From: Pacificoceanicola sp049341065
GTDB taxonomy: Bacteria; Pseudomonadota; Alphaproteobacteria; Rhodobacterales; Rhodobacteraceae
DNA length: 64,000 nt
Assembly: GCF_049341065.1 (NCBI RefSeq)
Contig: NZ_JBMPIX010000003.1
Span: forward strand, 186,001-250,000
Direction: 5' to 3'
Shown here: positions 17,673 to 25,609 of the stretch, one piece after another
How the letters are laid out: each line of letters begins with the position of its first letter
Position numbering within the stretch: position 1 is the stretch's first letter
The notes under the pieces: model-generated
What the model was told of the DNA's origin: nothing
The model's database searches: none
Seen by the model: the letters and a program-made list of their open reading frames with translations, nothing else
Translations under genes and position numbers: made by a program

Positions 17673-19691
17673 TCAGCCCAGCAGCGCGCGGACCTTGCCC
17701 GCCACGTTTTCAGCAGTGATGCCGAACTTTTCGTAAAGTGTCTCCGCCGGAGCCGAGGCACCAAAGCGGTCCATGCCGACAAAGTCCGCTTTGGCTTCGC
17801 GGCCACGCTCGCCCAGCAGCCAACGATCCCAACCTTGGCGCACGGCGGCTTCGACACCCACACGTACGGGGCCTGCGGGCAGGACACGGCGGCGATAGGC
17901 TTCGTCCTGCGCGGCAAACAGTTCCATGCAGGGCATGGAGACGACGCGGGTGCCGATGCCCTCGGCCTGAAGCGCGTCACGTGCCGCCAGAGCAATCTCG
18001 ACCTCGGAGCCGGTGGCGATGATGATCGCCTGACGCTTGCCCTCTGCTTCGGCCAGCACATAAGCGCCCTTTTCCACAAGGTTGGAGTTCTTGTGCTCAA
18101 GCCGCACGGTCGGCAGGTTCTGACGGGTCAGCGACAGCACCGACGGCGTGCCGGTCTGGCGCAGCGCGATTTCCCAGCTTTCCGCCGTTTCCACCGCATC
18201 GGCAGGACGGAAGACCAGCGTGTTCGGCGTGGCGCGGCTGATGGCCAGATGTTCCACCGGCTGGTGGGTCGGGCCGTCTTCGCCAAGGCCGATGCTGTCA
18301 TGGGTCATGACAAAGATCGTCGGCGTCTTCATCAGGGCCGCAAGGCGCATGGCCGGGCGGGCATAGTCGGTGAAGGCCATGAAGGTGCCGCCATAGGGGC
18401 GCAGGCCGCCGTGCAGACCGATGCCGTTCATCGCCGAGGCCATACCGTGTTCGCGGATCCCCCAATAGACGTAGCGGCCCTTGCGGTTATCGGTGTCAAA
18501 GACACCCATATCGCCGGTCAGCGTGTTGTTCGACCCGGTCAGGTCGGCCGAGCCGCCAATGGTTTCCGGCATGATCGGGTTGATGACTTCCAGCGCCGTT
18601 TCCGAGGCCTTGCGGGTTGCCATCTTGGGCGCGGTTTCCGAAATCTGCTTTTTCAGCGCCTTGATCGTCGCCGACAGCTTTTTCGACACTTCGCCGTTCA
18701 TCACGCGGGCGAATTCCGCCTGCCGCGATGCACTGGCTTCAGCAAGGCGGGCTTCCCATTCGGCGCGGTCTGCGGCGCCGCGCGATCCGGCGGCTTCCCA
18801 CCAGCTCTTGATTTCGGCGGGCACTTCGAACGGGCCCGAGGTCCAGCCCCAGTTTTCCTTGGCGGCGATGTTCTGCTCGGCGTTGGTCAGCGCGCCGTGC
18901 CCCTTGGAGGTGTCCTGCGCGGCGTGGCCAAGAGCGATATGCGTCTTGCAGGCGATCATCGACGGGGATTTCGATTTCTTCGCCGCAGAGATGGCGGCGT
19001 CGATGGCGACAGGATCATGGCCGTCGATTTCCTGCACGTGCCAGCCCGAGGCCTTGAAGCGCTTGACCTGATCAGTGCGGTCCGACAGCGAGACCTTGCC
19101 GTCGATGGTGATGTCGTTGTTATCCCAAAAGACGATCAGCTTGCCCAGACCATAGCGGCCTGCAAGGCCGATGGCCTCTTGGCTGACGCCTTCCATCAGG
19201 CAGCCGTCACCGGCGATGACATAGGTGTAGTGATCCACAAGCTTCTTGCCAAAACGACCGCGCAGCATTTCCTCTGCCATGGCAAAGCCGACCGAGTTGG
19301 TGATGCCCTGACCCAGCGGGCCGGTGGTGGTTTCCACAGCTTTCAGCAGGAAGTTTTCCGGGTGGCCGGCGGTCTTGGCGCCCCACTGGCGGAAGTTCTT
19401 GATCTGGTCCAGCGTCACCTCGGCATCACCGACAAGATAGAGCGCCGAGTAGAGCAGCATCGAACCGTGGCCCGCAGACAGGATAAACCGGTCGCGGTCA
19501 TGCCATTCGGGGTTCTTGGCGTCGTACTTCAGGTGATTGCCGAAAAGCACGGTGGCGACATCGGCCATGCCGATGGGCATACCGGTGTGGCCGGAATTTG
19601 CCGCCGCGACGGCGTCGAGTGCGAGGGCACGGATGGCAGTGGCGCGCATCCAGTGATCGGGATTGCTGCTGCGAAGCTCTTGGATATCCAC
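17673..19691 (-). CDS. tkt: Transketolase
   Basis: 672 residues, family length. It shows A-N-S-G-H-T-G-M-P-I-G near the N-terminus, the thiamine-diphosphate motif G-D-G-C-L-M-E-G-V-S-Q-E with the later N-N-D-I, and the pyrimidine-domain motifs R-E-H-G-M and G-E-D-G-P-T-H-Q-P. It moves two-carbon ketol units in the pentose phosphate pathway. The start appears to be GTG at 19691 (M-D-I-Q-E-L-R). The gene is divergent from the coiled-coil/zapA pair, across about 240 bp in which I recognise no operator. Confidence 0.96.
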   Translation of the reverse strand: MDIQELRSSNPDHWMRATAIRALALDAVAAANSGHTGMPIGMADVATVLFGNHLKYDAKNPEWHDRDRFILSAGHGSMLLYSALYLVGDAEVTLDQIKNFRQWGAKTAGHPENFLLKAVETTTGPLGQGITNSVGFAMAEEMLRGRFGKKLVDHYTYVIAGDGCLMEGVSQEAIGLAGRYGLGKLIVFWDNNDITIDGKVSLSDRTDQVKRFKASGWHVQEIDGHDPVAIDAAISAAKKSKSPSMIACKTHIALGHAAQDTSKGHGALTNAEQNIAAKENWGWTSGPFEVPAEIKSWWEAAGSRGAADRAEWEARLAEASASRQAEFARVMNGEVSKKLSATIKALKKQISETAPKMATRKASETALEVINPIMPETIGGSADLTGSNNTLTGDMGVFDTDNRKGRYVYWGIREHGMASAMNGIGLHGGLRPYGGTFMAFTDYARPAMRLAALMKTPTIFVMTHDSIGLGEDGPTHQPVEHLAISRATPNTLVFRPADAVETAESWEIALRQTGTPSVLSLTRQNLPTVRLEHKNSNLVEKGAYVLAEAEGKRQAIIIATGSEVEIALAARDALQAEGIGTRVVSMPCMELFAAQDEAYRRRVLPAGPVRVGVEAAVRQGWDRWLLGERGREAKADFVGMDRFGASAPAETLYEKFGITAENVAGKVRALLG

Positions 19692-19931
19692 GTGTGTCGT
19701 CCTTACAGGGCTGTGGGTTAAGGAATGTTAGCGGCTGGAGGCTCAATAGCAGCGTGGGACGGAAGTTCAAGCTTGGCGGCGCAATCGGTTGCCGCATCGG
19801 TTGAAGAGCGCCGCCCAAGCACTTGAAACGCAAGGGGGCGCAATTTTCGCGATCAGTTGTTAAACTCTGGATCAAAGGTCCAGGGGCGATTCGCTCGCAC
19901 TAAGGGCCAAGGGTCAAGCGAGGGGAGCAGA

Positions 19932-20594
19932 ATGGCTCAGATTGAAGAGTTGCAGGCGCGGATCACCCGCGCGCTGGACAAGATCGGCACGGGACTGGAC
20001 AGCTGGGAACCGGCAGCGGTCAACGCCGAACTGATGGCTATGCGGGCGCAGACGGAAAAGTCGATGGCCGAGGCCGAGCAGGCCCGCGCCGAACTGTTCG
20101 ATCTGAAAGCTGCGATCGAGGCCGCGCCAGAGCCCGAACCTGCGCCGGTGCCCGAGCCGGAACCGCAAGCGGACCCCGAAGAAATGGCCCAATTGCGCGA
20201 GGCGCTTGAGGACGAAAAGCTGGCCAATGCCCAGCTGGAAGAACGCCTGCGCACCCTTGGAGAGCGTCAGAACAGCGAAACCGCGTCGTTGCGCGAACAG
20301 GTGGCCGCGCAGCGCGATGGCCTGTCGCAATTGGACGCCGAGTTGCAGCGGCTGCGCAATTCCAACGAAGCGCTGCGCGACACCGTTGCCGCGCTGCGTC
20401 AGGCCAACGCCCAGGGCGTCGGCGATGCCCAGTTGATCAACACGGCGATGCAGCATGAACTTGAATCCCTGCACGCCGCCCGCGCCGCCGAAGCCGCCGA
20501 AACCCGCGCGGTTCTGGATGCGCTGACGCCGCTACTCAGCGCCGCGTCCGGCGAACCTGGCGCCGGGTCCAGCGAACAAGAGGAGACAGTCTGA
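19932..20594 (+). CDS. Coiled-coil protein encoded upstream of zapA
   Basis: 220 residues from ATG 19932, preceded by GAGGGGAGCAG; a longer upstream reading (from 19857) lacks a ribosome site. The sequence is almost entirely charged heptad-like helix (Ala/Glu/Leu/Arg), with an acidic Pro-Glu stretch (PEPEPAPVPEPEP) at about residues 60-75. No catalytic motif is visible. Its stop overlaps the zapA start by one base (TGATG), implying coupled translation and a possible role with ZapA in FtsZ-ring assembly, analogous in shape to coiled-coil partners such as ZapB. That link is inference from position. Confidence 0.75.
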   Translation: MAQIEELQARITRALDKIGTGLDSWEPAAVNAELMAMRAQTEKSMAEAEQARAELFDLKAAIEAAPEPEPAPVPEPEPQADPEEMAQLREALEDEKLANAQLEERLRTLGERQNSETASLREQVAAQRDGLSQLDAELQRLRNSNEALRDTVAALRQANAQGVGDAQLINTAMQHELESLHAARAAEAAETRAVLDALTPLLSAASGEPGAGSSEQEETV

Positions 20595-21001
20595 TGTCCG
20601 TGCAGATGGAAATCCAGATCCACATTGGCGGCCGCACATTTGAGGTGGCCTGCCAGCAAGGCGAAGAACAATTCCTTTTGTCCGCTGCGCGCCTTCTGGA
20701 CACCGAGGCACAGGTTCTGGTCACCCAGATTGGCAGGATGCCCGAAGCGCGTATGCTGCTGATGGCAGGGCTGATGCTGGCGGACAAGACTGCCGGCCTT
20801 GAGGAACGCCTGCGCGAGGCCGAAGATCACCTGGCGGCCCTGAAGGGCGAGCTGAAAGAGCTGCGTGACATGCCGCCGCCAGAACCGGAACAGGTCGAAG
20901 TCCCGGTGATCCCCGACGATGTGACGGATGCGCTGGCCGAAATCGCTGCCCGGGCCGAGGCCTTGGCCGAAACCGTGAACGAGAAACTGCAAACGGGCTG
21001 A
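20594..21001 (+). CDS. zapA: Cell division protein ZapA
   Basis: 135 residues, with the ZapA N-terminal head (I-Q-I-H-I-G-G-R-T-F-E-V-A-C) followed by a helical stretch including L-M-A-G-L-M-L-A-D-K and a coiled-coil tail. ZapA cross-links FtsZ filaments at the division site. The tail is slightly longer than in E. coli, with a Pro-rich break (P-P-P-E-P-E) near residue 94. It is translationally coupled to the coiled-coil gene and followed by a strong terminator. Confidence 0.9.
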   Translation: MSVQMEIQIHIGGRTFEVACQQGEEQFLLSAARLLDTEAQVLVTQIGRMPEARMLLMAGLMLADKTAGLEERLREAEDHLAALKGELKELRDMPPPEPEQVEVPVIPDDVTDALAEIAARAEALAETVNEKLQTG

Positions 21002-21021
21002 AACGCCGTTCCTTGAAACGA

Positions 21022-21053
21022 AAAAAAAGCGCCCCAAACCCGGGGCGCTTTTT
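21022..21053. terminator. Bidirectional terminator between zapA and grxD
   Basis: A-run, GCGCCCC-AAACCC-GGGGCGC, T-run. The flanking A and T runs let it act on both convergent operons. Confidence 0.9.
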
Positions 21054-21078
21054 GTTTGTCCAGCCGCTGAAGCGTGTT

Positions 21079-21441
21079 TCAGGCGTTGGCTTCGCGGATT
21101 TTTTCAGCGGCGTCCTTGTCATAGCTGACGCCGTTTTCTTCCAACAACTGGTCCAGCTCGCCCGAGAGGGTCATCTCGGTGATGATGTCACAGCCGCCAA
21201 CGAACTCGCCCTTGACGTAAAGCTGCGGGATGGTCGGCCAATCCGAATATTCCTTGATGCCCTGACGAATGGCGTCATCGGCCAGGACGTTCACGTCCAT
21301 GAAGTCGATGCCCATGTAGTTCAGAACACCAGCCACACGGCTGGAAAAGCCACACTGCGGCATGGATTTCGTGCCCTTCATGTAAAGCACCACGTCGTTG
21401 GACTTTACCACTTGGTCGATCTGGGTCTTTGCGTCGCTCAT
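21079..21441 (-). CDS. grxD: Monothiol glutaredoxin (Grx4/GrxD type)
   Basis: 120 residues, with the signature P-Q-C-G-F-S-S active site, K-G-T-K just before it, and the glutathione-binding W-P-T-I-P-Q-L-Y-V and G-G-C-D-I motifs. CGFS glutaredoxins carry [2Fe-2S] clusters and work with BolA proteins in iron-sulfur trafficking and iron sensing. bolA lies in the same operon two genes upstream, separated by a small membrane-protein gene whose stop overlaps this start by four bases (ATGA). Length and start are standard. Confidence 0.95.
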   Translation of the reverse strand: MSDAKTQIDQVVKSNDVVLYMKGTKSMPQCGFSSRVAGVLNYMGIDFMDVNVLADDAIRQGIKEYSDWPTIPQLYVKGEFVGGCDIITEMTLSGELDQLLEENGVSYDKDAAEKIREANA

Positions 21442-21680
21442 TTCTTTGCGTCCTTCGGTATGAAGAGTTTGGCGTAATCCTGGGGATCACGGGGGATCTT
21501 CCAGCTTTGGGAATGTCCACCGCCTACGCCGGATTGATAATCAGACTTCAACTCGTGAAAGCCGGTGCCCGGTGCGCTGCCGCGCCCTCCGGGGCGCTGC
21601 CTTTGTCCCGCCACCGCAACCAGCGCCGTCACGATGACGATCAAGGCAAGCAGGATAAGGACAAACGCGACCGGGTCCAT
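21438..21680 (-). CDS. Small single-span membrane protein between bolA and grxD
   Basis: 80 residues: an N-terminal membrane helix (about 4-24, M-D-P-V-A-F-V-L-I-L-L-A-L), then a Gly/Arg-rich linker and a polar tail ending K-D-A-K-K. I do not recognise a family with known function. It starts 2 bp after the bolA stop and overlaps grxD by four bases, so all three are one operon and the product may work in the same iron-sulfur or redox context. That is inference from position only. Confidence 0.7.
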   Translation of the reverse strand: MDPVAFVLILLALIVIVTALVAVAGQRQRPGGRGSAPGTGFHELKSDYQSGVGGGHSQSWKIPRDPQDYAKLFIPKDAKK

Positions 21681-21682
21681 GG

Positions 21683-21919
21683 TCAGTCGGGGGCCTTGGT
21701 GGTCAGCGCAAGGGCGTGCAATTCGCCGCTTGGGCCATCCATCTTGCCTTTGAGGGCGGCATAGACAGCGCGCTGCTGTTGCACCCGGTTCTTGCCACGA
21801 AAGCTTTCATCGACAATCATTGCAGACATGTGCACGCCATCGTCGCCCGCGACCTGAATTTGGGCCTGCGGAAAGCTCTCGCGCAAAAGTTTTTCGATTT
21901 CATGAGCCTGCATGGGCAT
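21683..21919 (-). CDS. BolA family protein
   Basis: 78 residues, with the BolA fold features: I-E-K-L-L-R-E-S-F-P near the N-terminus, the S-F-R-G-K-N-R-V-Q-Q-Q-R-A-V-Y segment, and A-L-A-L-T-T-K-A-P at the end. BolA proteins partner CGFS glutaredoxins through a shared [2Fe-2S] cluster; grxD is downstream in the same operon. Two starts, ATG 21919 and ATG 21913, are possible. Confidence 0.9.
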   Translation of the reverse strand: MPMQAHEIEKLLRESFPQAQIQVAGDDGVHMSAMIVDESFRGKNRVQQQRAVYAALKGKMDGPSGELHALALTTKAPD

Positions 21920-22048
21920 GCTTGGCGTCTCCGTCTATTTCTTGACTGTTTCTGTCCAAGAGGTAGTGCGCGGAGGCCGCAGGCGCAAGCCAATCCAGTG
22001 TCCAAACGCGGATCACATGGGCAAACCGCCTGTCAAAGCGGCAATGAC

Positions 22049-22552
22049 TCAGCGGCGCGAGGTGCGAATATTGCGGCGCGCCTTGACGCGAATTTCGCGA
22101 ATGCCCGCCAGTTGCTGCTCGGTCATCCAGATCGCCACGGTATAGGTCCGCGACCGTTCGCTGCCTTGCGGGGCGTTGATTTGCAGCGCCCGGAACTCAT
22201 AGCTCAGCGTGTCAGCGTCGCTTTCTTCCTCGAGTTTGATCAGGCGCAGCTCGAATGGCCCCTGACGGTCGGACACACCGGTCGCTCGGATCACGGCGCC
22301 GCCCGGACGGCGCTCGATCAACAGTTCGGTCACTTCGCCGATCAGCGTGCCTTGGTAAGCTTGAGGTTGATTGTCGCGGAAGATCGAGATCCGGCGGCGC
22401 GGGATCAACGGGTTCACATCCGCCTCGGCCGCGACCGGCTGAGAGGTGCTGCGGCCAAACCAGTTCATCGGATTGAGACGCGAGTCGCGTATACCGCCAC
22501 AACTGGTCAGAACCACCGCGGATAGAACCAGAACCGAAAGAGATTTCTTCAT
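22049..22552 (-). CDS. Putative lipoprotein
   Basis: 167 residues. The N-terminus MKKSLSVLVLSAVVLTSCGG is a type II signal peptide with lipobox L-T-S-C, so the mature protein would be lipidated at Cys18. The rest is soluble and rich in basic residues, with a beta-rich middle, and ends R-R-N-I-R-T-S-R-R. I recognise no functional domain. It is transcribed alone and divergent from sufE. Confidence 0.72.
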   Translation of the reverse strand: MKKSLSVLVLSAVVLTSCGGIRDSRLNPMNWFGRSTSQPVAAEADVNPLIPRRRISIFRDNQPQAYQGTLIGEVTELLIERRPGGAVIRATGVSDRQGPFELRLIKLEEESDADTLSYEFRALQINAPQGSERSRTYTVAIWMTEQQLAGIREIRVKARRNIRTSRR

Positions 22553-22671
22553 GCGACTGCCGCCCTCTGCCTGCTTAAACCTGAGTTACCGCAAATGTAC
22601 TGGCTTGAAAAGTCGCAAGCACTGGACGTTTGTGCCTCGGTTGCCTAACTCCGGACAAAAGGAGATGACGC

Positions 22672-23082
22672 ATGGCTCAGGCAGCATTCGAAGAGGTGGT
22701 CGAGGATTTCGAATTTCTCGACGATTGGGAAGACCGCTATCGCATGGTGATCGAGATGGGCAAAGCGATGGAGCCTTTGCCCGACGCGCTCAAGGTGCCG
22801 GCCACCAAGGTCGAGGGCTGCGCCAGTCAGGTCTGGCTACATCCGCAGATCGACGGCGGCGTGTATCACTTTCAGGGCGAAAGCGACGCGATGATCGTGC
22901 GCGGGCTGATCGCCTTGCTGCACCGGCTTTATGATGGGTTGCCGCTGGACGAGGTCACAGCCGTGGACGCCCGCGCAGAATTGGGCCGCCTTGGCCTGCA
23001 CGACCACCTGTCGGCGCAGCGGTCAAACGGGCTGCGGGCGATGATCGAGCGCATTCGCGAACAAGCCGCCGCCGCAGCCTGA
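22672..23082 (+). CDS. sufE: SufE family cysteine-desulfurase sulfur acceptor
   Basis: 136 residues. The conserved Cys lies in K-V-E-G-C-A-S-Q-V-W, preceded by D-D-W-E-D-R-Y, the standard SufE pattern. SufE takes persulfide sulfur from SufS for iron-sulfur cluster assembly. AAAGGAG lies just ahead of the ATG. sufS is not in the window, but grxD and bolA, 1-2 kb away on the other strand, belong to the same theme. Confidence 0.92.
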   Translation: MAQAAFEEVVEDFEFLDDWEDRYRMVIEMGKAMEPLPDALKVPATKVEGCASQVWLHPQIDGGVYHFQGESDAMIVRGLIALLHRLYDGLPLDEVTAVDARAELGRLGLHDHLSAQRSNGLRAMIERIREQAAAAA

Positions 23083-23189
23083 GGCGCGGTGATCCAAAGG
23101 GGCGCTTCCGCGCGCTCTTATTCAGCAATTGGACAGGCGACGTGCATTTTCGACGCCTGCACTGGTTTCAAATCGACATTTACCAGACC

Positions 23190-23209
23190 GTGAGGGGCTG
23201 GCCCCTCAC
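23190..23209. repeat. Perfect hairpin between sufE and the dipeptidase gene
   Basis: GTGAGGGG-CTGG-CCCCTCAC is an 8-bp perfect stem with a 4-nt loop and no T-run. It resembles the first hairpin of the interspersed repeat at 14439 but lacks the GGATATTT core. It may end convergent transcription. Confidence 0.5.
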
Positions 23210-23228
23210 GCATCCGTTTGTTGCGGCG

Positions 23229-24602
23229 CTAGGTCCGGATGGCGTCGAGAATCCGGGCCCAGCTGCGGATGCCCTTGTGAAAGCTTTCGAGGTCGTATTT
23301 TTCGTTTGGGGAATGGATCTGGTCGTCGTCCTTGCCCCAGCCAACCAGCATGGAATCCATGCCAAGGATCGACTTGAAGTATCCCGCCACCGGAATGGAG
23401 CCGCCGCAGCCGGTAAAGGCTGCCTCTGCGCCCCATTCCGCGCCAAGCACGCTGCGCGCGGCCTCAAACGCGGGGTGGGTGATTTCCATCTGGCTGGCGG
23501 GGGATGCGCCGTGATCGTGAAAACTGGCGGTCACGTCCGTTGGCAATTGATCCCGAACCCACTGGCGAAAGTTCTTGCGGATGGCGTGCGGGTCTTGCGT
23601 GCCGACCAGCCGGAAACTGACCTTGGCCGAGGCTTTGGATGGCAAGACGGTTTTGAACCCGTCGCCGGTATAGCCGCCGATCATGCCGTTGATCTCGGCT
23701 GTGGGGCGTGACCAGATCATCTCGAGCGCGCTGCGATCCTGCTCGCCCGCCGGGTCCAACAGGCCGACATCGCCTAGGAATCTGCCGTGGTCAAAGCCGA
23801 GGGCCTGCCATTGCGCTGCGATCTCCGGGTCCAGTTCAGGTACGCCGTCGTAGAAATGCGGGACCTGAATGCGGCCCTGATCGTCGTGCAGATTGCCGAG
23901 GATCCTGGCGAGCACCCGCAGCGGGTTCATCGCCGCGCCACCGTACATACCAGAATGCAGGTCTTTGTCCGGGCCGGTGAGTGTGATTTCCTCGCCGCAC
24001 AGGCCACGCAATTGCGTGATGATCGACGGCACGCGGCTTTCGAACAGGCCGGTGTCGCAGATCAGCGCGATATCGGCGCGCAATTCCTCGGCGTTTTCCT
24101 TGAGGAAGGGGATCAGCGAGGGCGAGCCCGATTCCTCTTCACCCTCGAAGAAGAAGGTGATCGAACAGGGAAGGGCGCCATTCACCGCCTCCCAGGCGCG
24201 GCAGGCTTCGACGAAAGTCATCAACTGGCCCTTGTCATCGGAAGATCCGCGGGCGCGGATCACCTTGCCTTTGGGCGTCTCTTCGATCGCCGGGTCAAAG
24301 GGGTCGCGGTCCCACAGGTCCAGCGGGTCAACCGGCTGCACGTCGTAGTGGCCATAGAACAGCACATGTGGCCCGTCACCCTTGACGTGGCCAACAACCA
24401 TCGGATGGCCCGGCGTCGGGCGTTTGCTGGCCACGATGCCGAAGCTGGCCAGATCTGCGACCAGCCAATCGGCGGCACGGTCGCAATCGGCCTTGTACGC
24501 CGGATCGGTCGAGATGGACGGGATGCGCAGCAGATCGAACAGCCGCTTGGTGGCGGCGGGCAAATCGCTATCAATGCGCGAAAGAACGGGGTCGAGAGAC
24601 AT
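23229..24602 (-). CDS. M20 family dipeptidase/metallopeptidase
   Basis: 457 residues, typical of M20 dipeptidases. Metal-site motifs are visible: G-H-Y-D-V-Q-P-V-D-P (His and catalytic Asp near residue 85), G-S-S-D-D-K-G (bridging Asp), F-E-G-E-E-E-S-G-S (catalytic and metal Glu near 155), and D-L-H-S-G-M-Y-G-G in the lid. Late residues T-G-C-G-G-S-I-P-V match the C-terminal part of the family. It is cytosolic, probably a di- or tripeptidase; the exact substrate is unknown. Transcribed alone, convergent with sufE. Confidence 0.9.
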   Translation of the reverse strand: MSLDPVLSRIDSDLPAATKRLFDLLRIPSISTDPAYKADCDRAADWLVADLASFGIVASKRPTPGHPMVVGHVKGDGPHVLFYGHYDVQPVDPLDLWDRDPFDPAIEETPKGKVIRARGSSDDKGQLMTFVEACRAWEAVNGALPCSITFFFEGEEESGSPSLIPFLKENAEELRADIALICDTGLFESRVPSIITQLRGLCGEEITLTGPDKDLHSGMYGGAAMNPLRVLARILGNLHDDQGRIQVPHFYDGVPELDPEIAAQWQALGFDHGRFLGDVGLLDPAGEQDRSALEMIWSRPTAEINGMIGGYTGDGFKTVLPSKASAKVSFRLVGTQDPHAIRKNFRQWVRDQLPTDVTASFHDHGASPASQMEITHPAFEAARSVLGAEWGAEAAFTGCGGSIPVAGYFKSILGMDSMLVGWGKDDDQIHSPNEKYDLESFHKGIRSWARILDAIRT

Positions 24603-24668
24603 GGGAGAAGCTCCTGCTCGGGGGATTTGCGCCCGAACCTATCACCCCGAAAAGCCCTGTCCAGTGGC

Positions 24669-25001
24669 TCAGGCTGTGACCGCCATCAACCCGGCCAGCA
24701 CCATCCCGGCGCCGACGAACTGTCGCAGGCTCAGCGTCTCGCCGATCCAGTGGGCATAGGTCAGCACCAAAACGGTTTCTGCCGCCACAACCGCGATGTA
24801 GATGATCGATACGTCGATCCGCTTCATCAAGATGATCTCGGCGATACAGGCAAGTCCAAAGCCGATGATTGCAATCGCAAGTCCCAGCGTCATGTGTCCC
24901 GACGAAGCCGACTTCATTCCGACAGTGGCCAAGGCATATCCCGCTGCGGTGGCAAGGATCAGCGGCGGGGCCAGGATCATGGGAGTCGATAAGTCGGACA
25001 T
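24669..25001 (-). CDS. SMR-like small membrane transporter
   Basis: 110 residues from ATG 25001 with four predicted helices, the size and layout of small multidrug resistance proteins. The first helix ends A-T-V-G-M-K, matching the T-T-L-M-K position of EmrE, but the essential membrane Glu of helix 1 is not present; a Glu appears instead in helix 3 (V-A-A-E-T-V-L-V). It may therefore not be a proton-drug antiporter. An extended reading from 25025 adds eight residues. The function is unassigned. Confidence 0.7.
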   Translation of the reverse strand: MSDLSTPMILAPPLILATAAGYALATVGMKSASSGHMTLGLAIAIIGFGLACIAEIILMKRIDVSIIYIAVVAAETVLVLTYAHWIGETLSLRQFVGAGMVLAGLMAVTA

Positions 25002-25609
25002 TTTATACCTGAACTGAAAAAACATGCGTGTTGAAAAGGCGCGGAAAGCATTCCGGTTACCCTGGCGTCACTTTGGCCTGTGGGGGGGATCAGGTCTAGT
25101 AAGGTATTCCCTCCTGTATATCTCAACCCAATTGCGTATGGGCCGGCGATGGAACGGAGGCAGTTGTTTGTACCAAAGTCGCGGCGCCAATGCAGGCAAA
25201 AGCATCTATTCCCAGATGGACATGATTTTCGGCTCCGATCGTCAGTGCATGTCCCCAGAGGGGCCAAGATGCTGGACGTGACGTTCGAATGTATCCAAAT
25301 CTGAATGGCAGGTAGACTGAGGACGACAAGGCGCAATGAAAGGGCCGACTGATTCTGACGAAACCGCGAGCGAGGTGCGAAAATGGGAGGATCATCGCAA
25401 AAGTTGTTTCCGATATGCTCCAATTTTGCCGCTCCGAGCGGGCGATTGGGGGATTTTGTTGACCCACATCAAAGCTGCGACGGTTGGTCCACCCCTAAGA
25501 GAGTAGACAGAGCTTGGCCTGAAGGTTAGGTATTCACGAAATTGAATGCGGACTCACACCGCATGAGGCAGCGGCGCTGGCCGTGGCCCATACAAGAAGG
25601 AGGAGCCCG
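25002..25609. other. 608-bp stretch without a recognisable gene, upstream of hemA
   Basis: Short open frames occur on both strands but none has a ribosome site, a sensible start or a sequence I recognise. The central part (about 25020-25500) looks less G+C-rich than the neighbouring genes. The only firm features are the FNR-type box at 25459-25472 and the hemA ribosome site (AAGGAGG, 25597-25603). It could be a long regulatory leader or the worn remains of a lost gene. Confidence 0.6.
25459..25472. promoter_or_regulatory. FNR/FnrL-type box upstream of hemA
   Basis: TTGAC-CCAC-ATCAA matches the FNR consensus TTGAT-N4-ATCAA at 9 of 10 fixed positions. It lies about 145 bp ahead of the hemA GTG. 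FnrL activation of hemA under low oxygen is established in Rhodobacter; occupancy here is inferred. Confidence 0.72.

Noticed and set aside
17835..19721. 628-codon forward open frame opposite tkt
   Set aside because: It is the antisense of transketolase; the protein is rich in His, Arg and Gly without motifs, a common effect in G+C-rich DNA.
24977..25467. Two reverse open frames upstream of hemA
   Set aside because: No ribosome site, odd composition rich in Ser, Cys and Arg, no motif recognised, and one overlaps the SMR-like gene start and its promoter zone.
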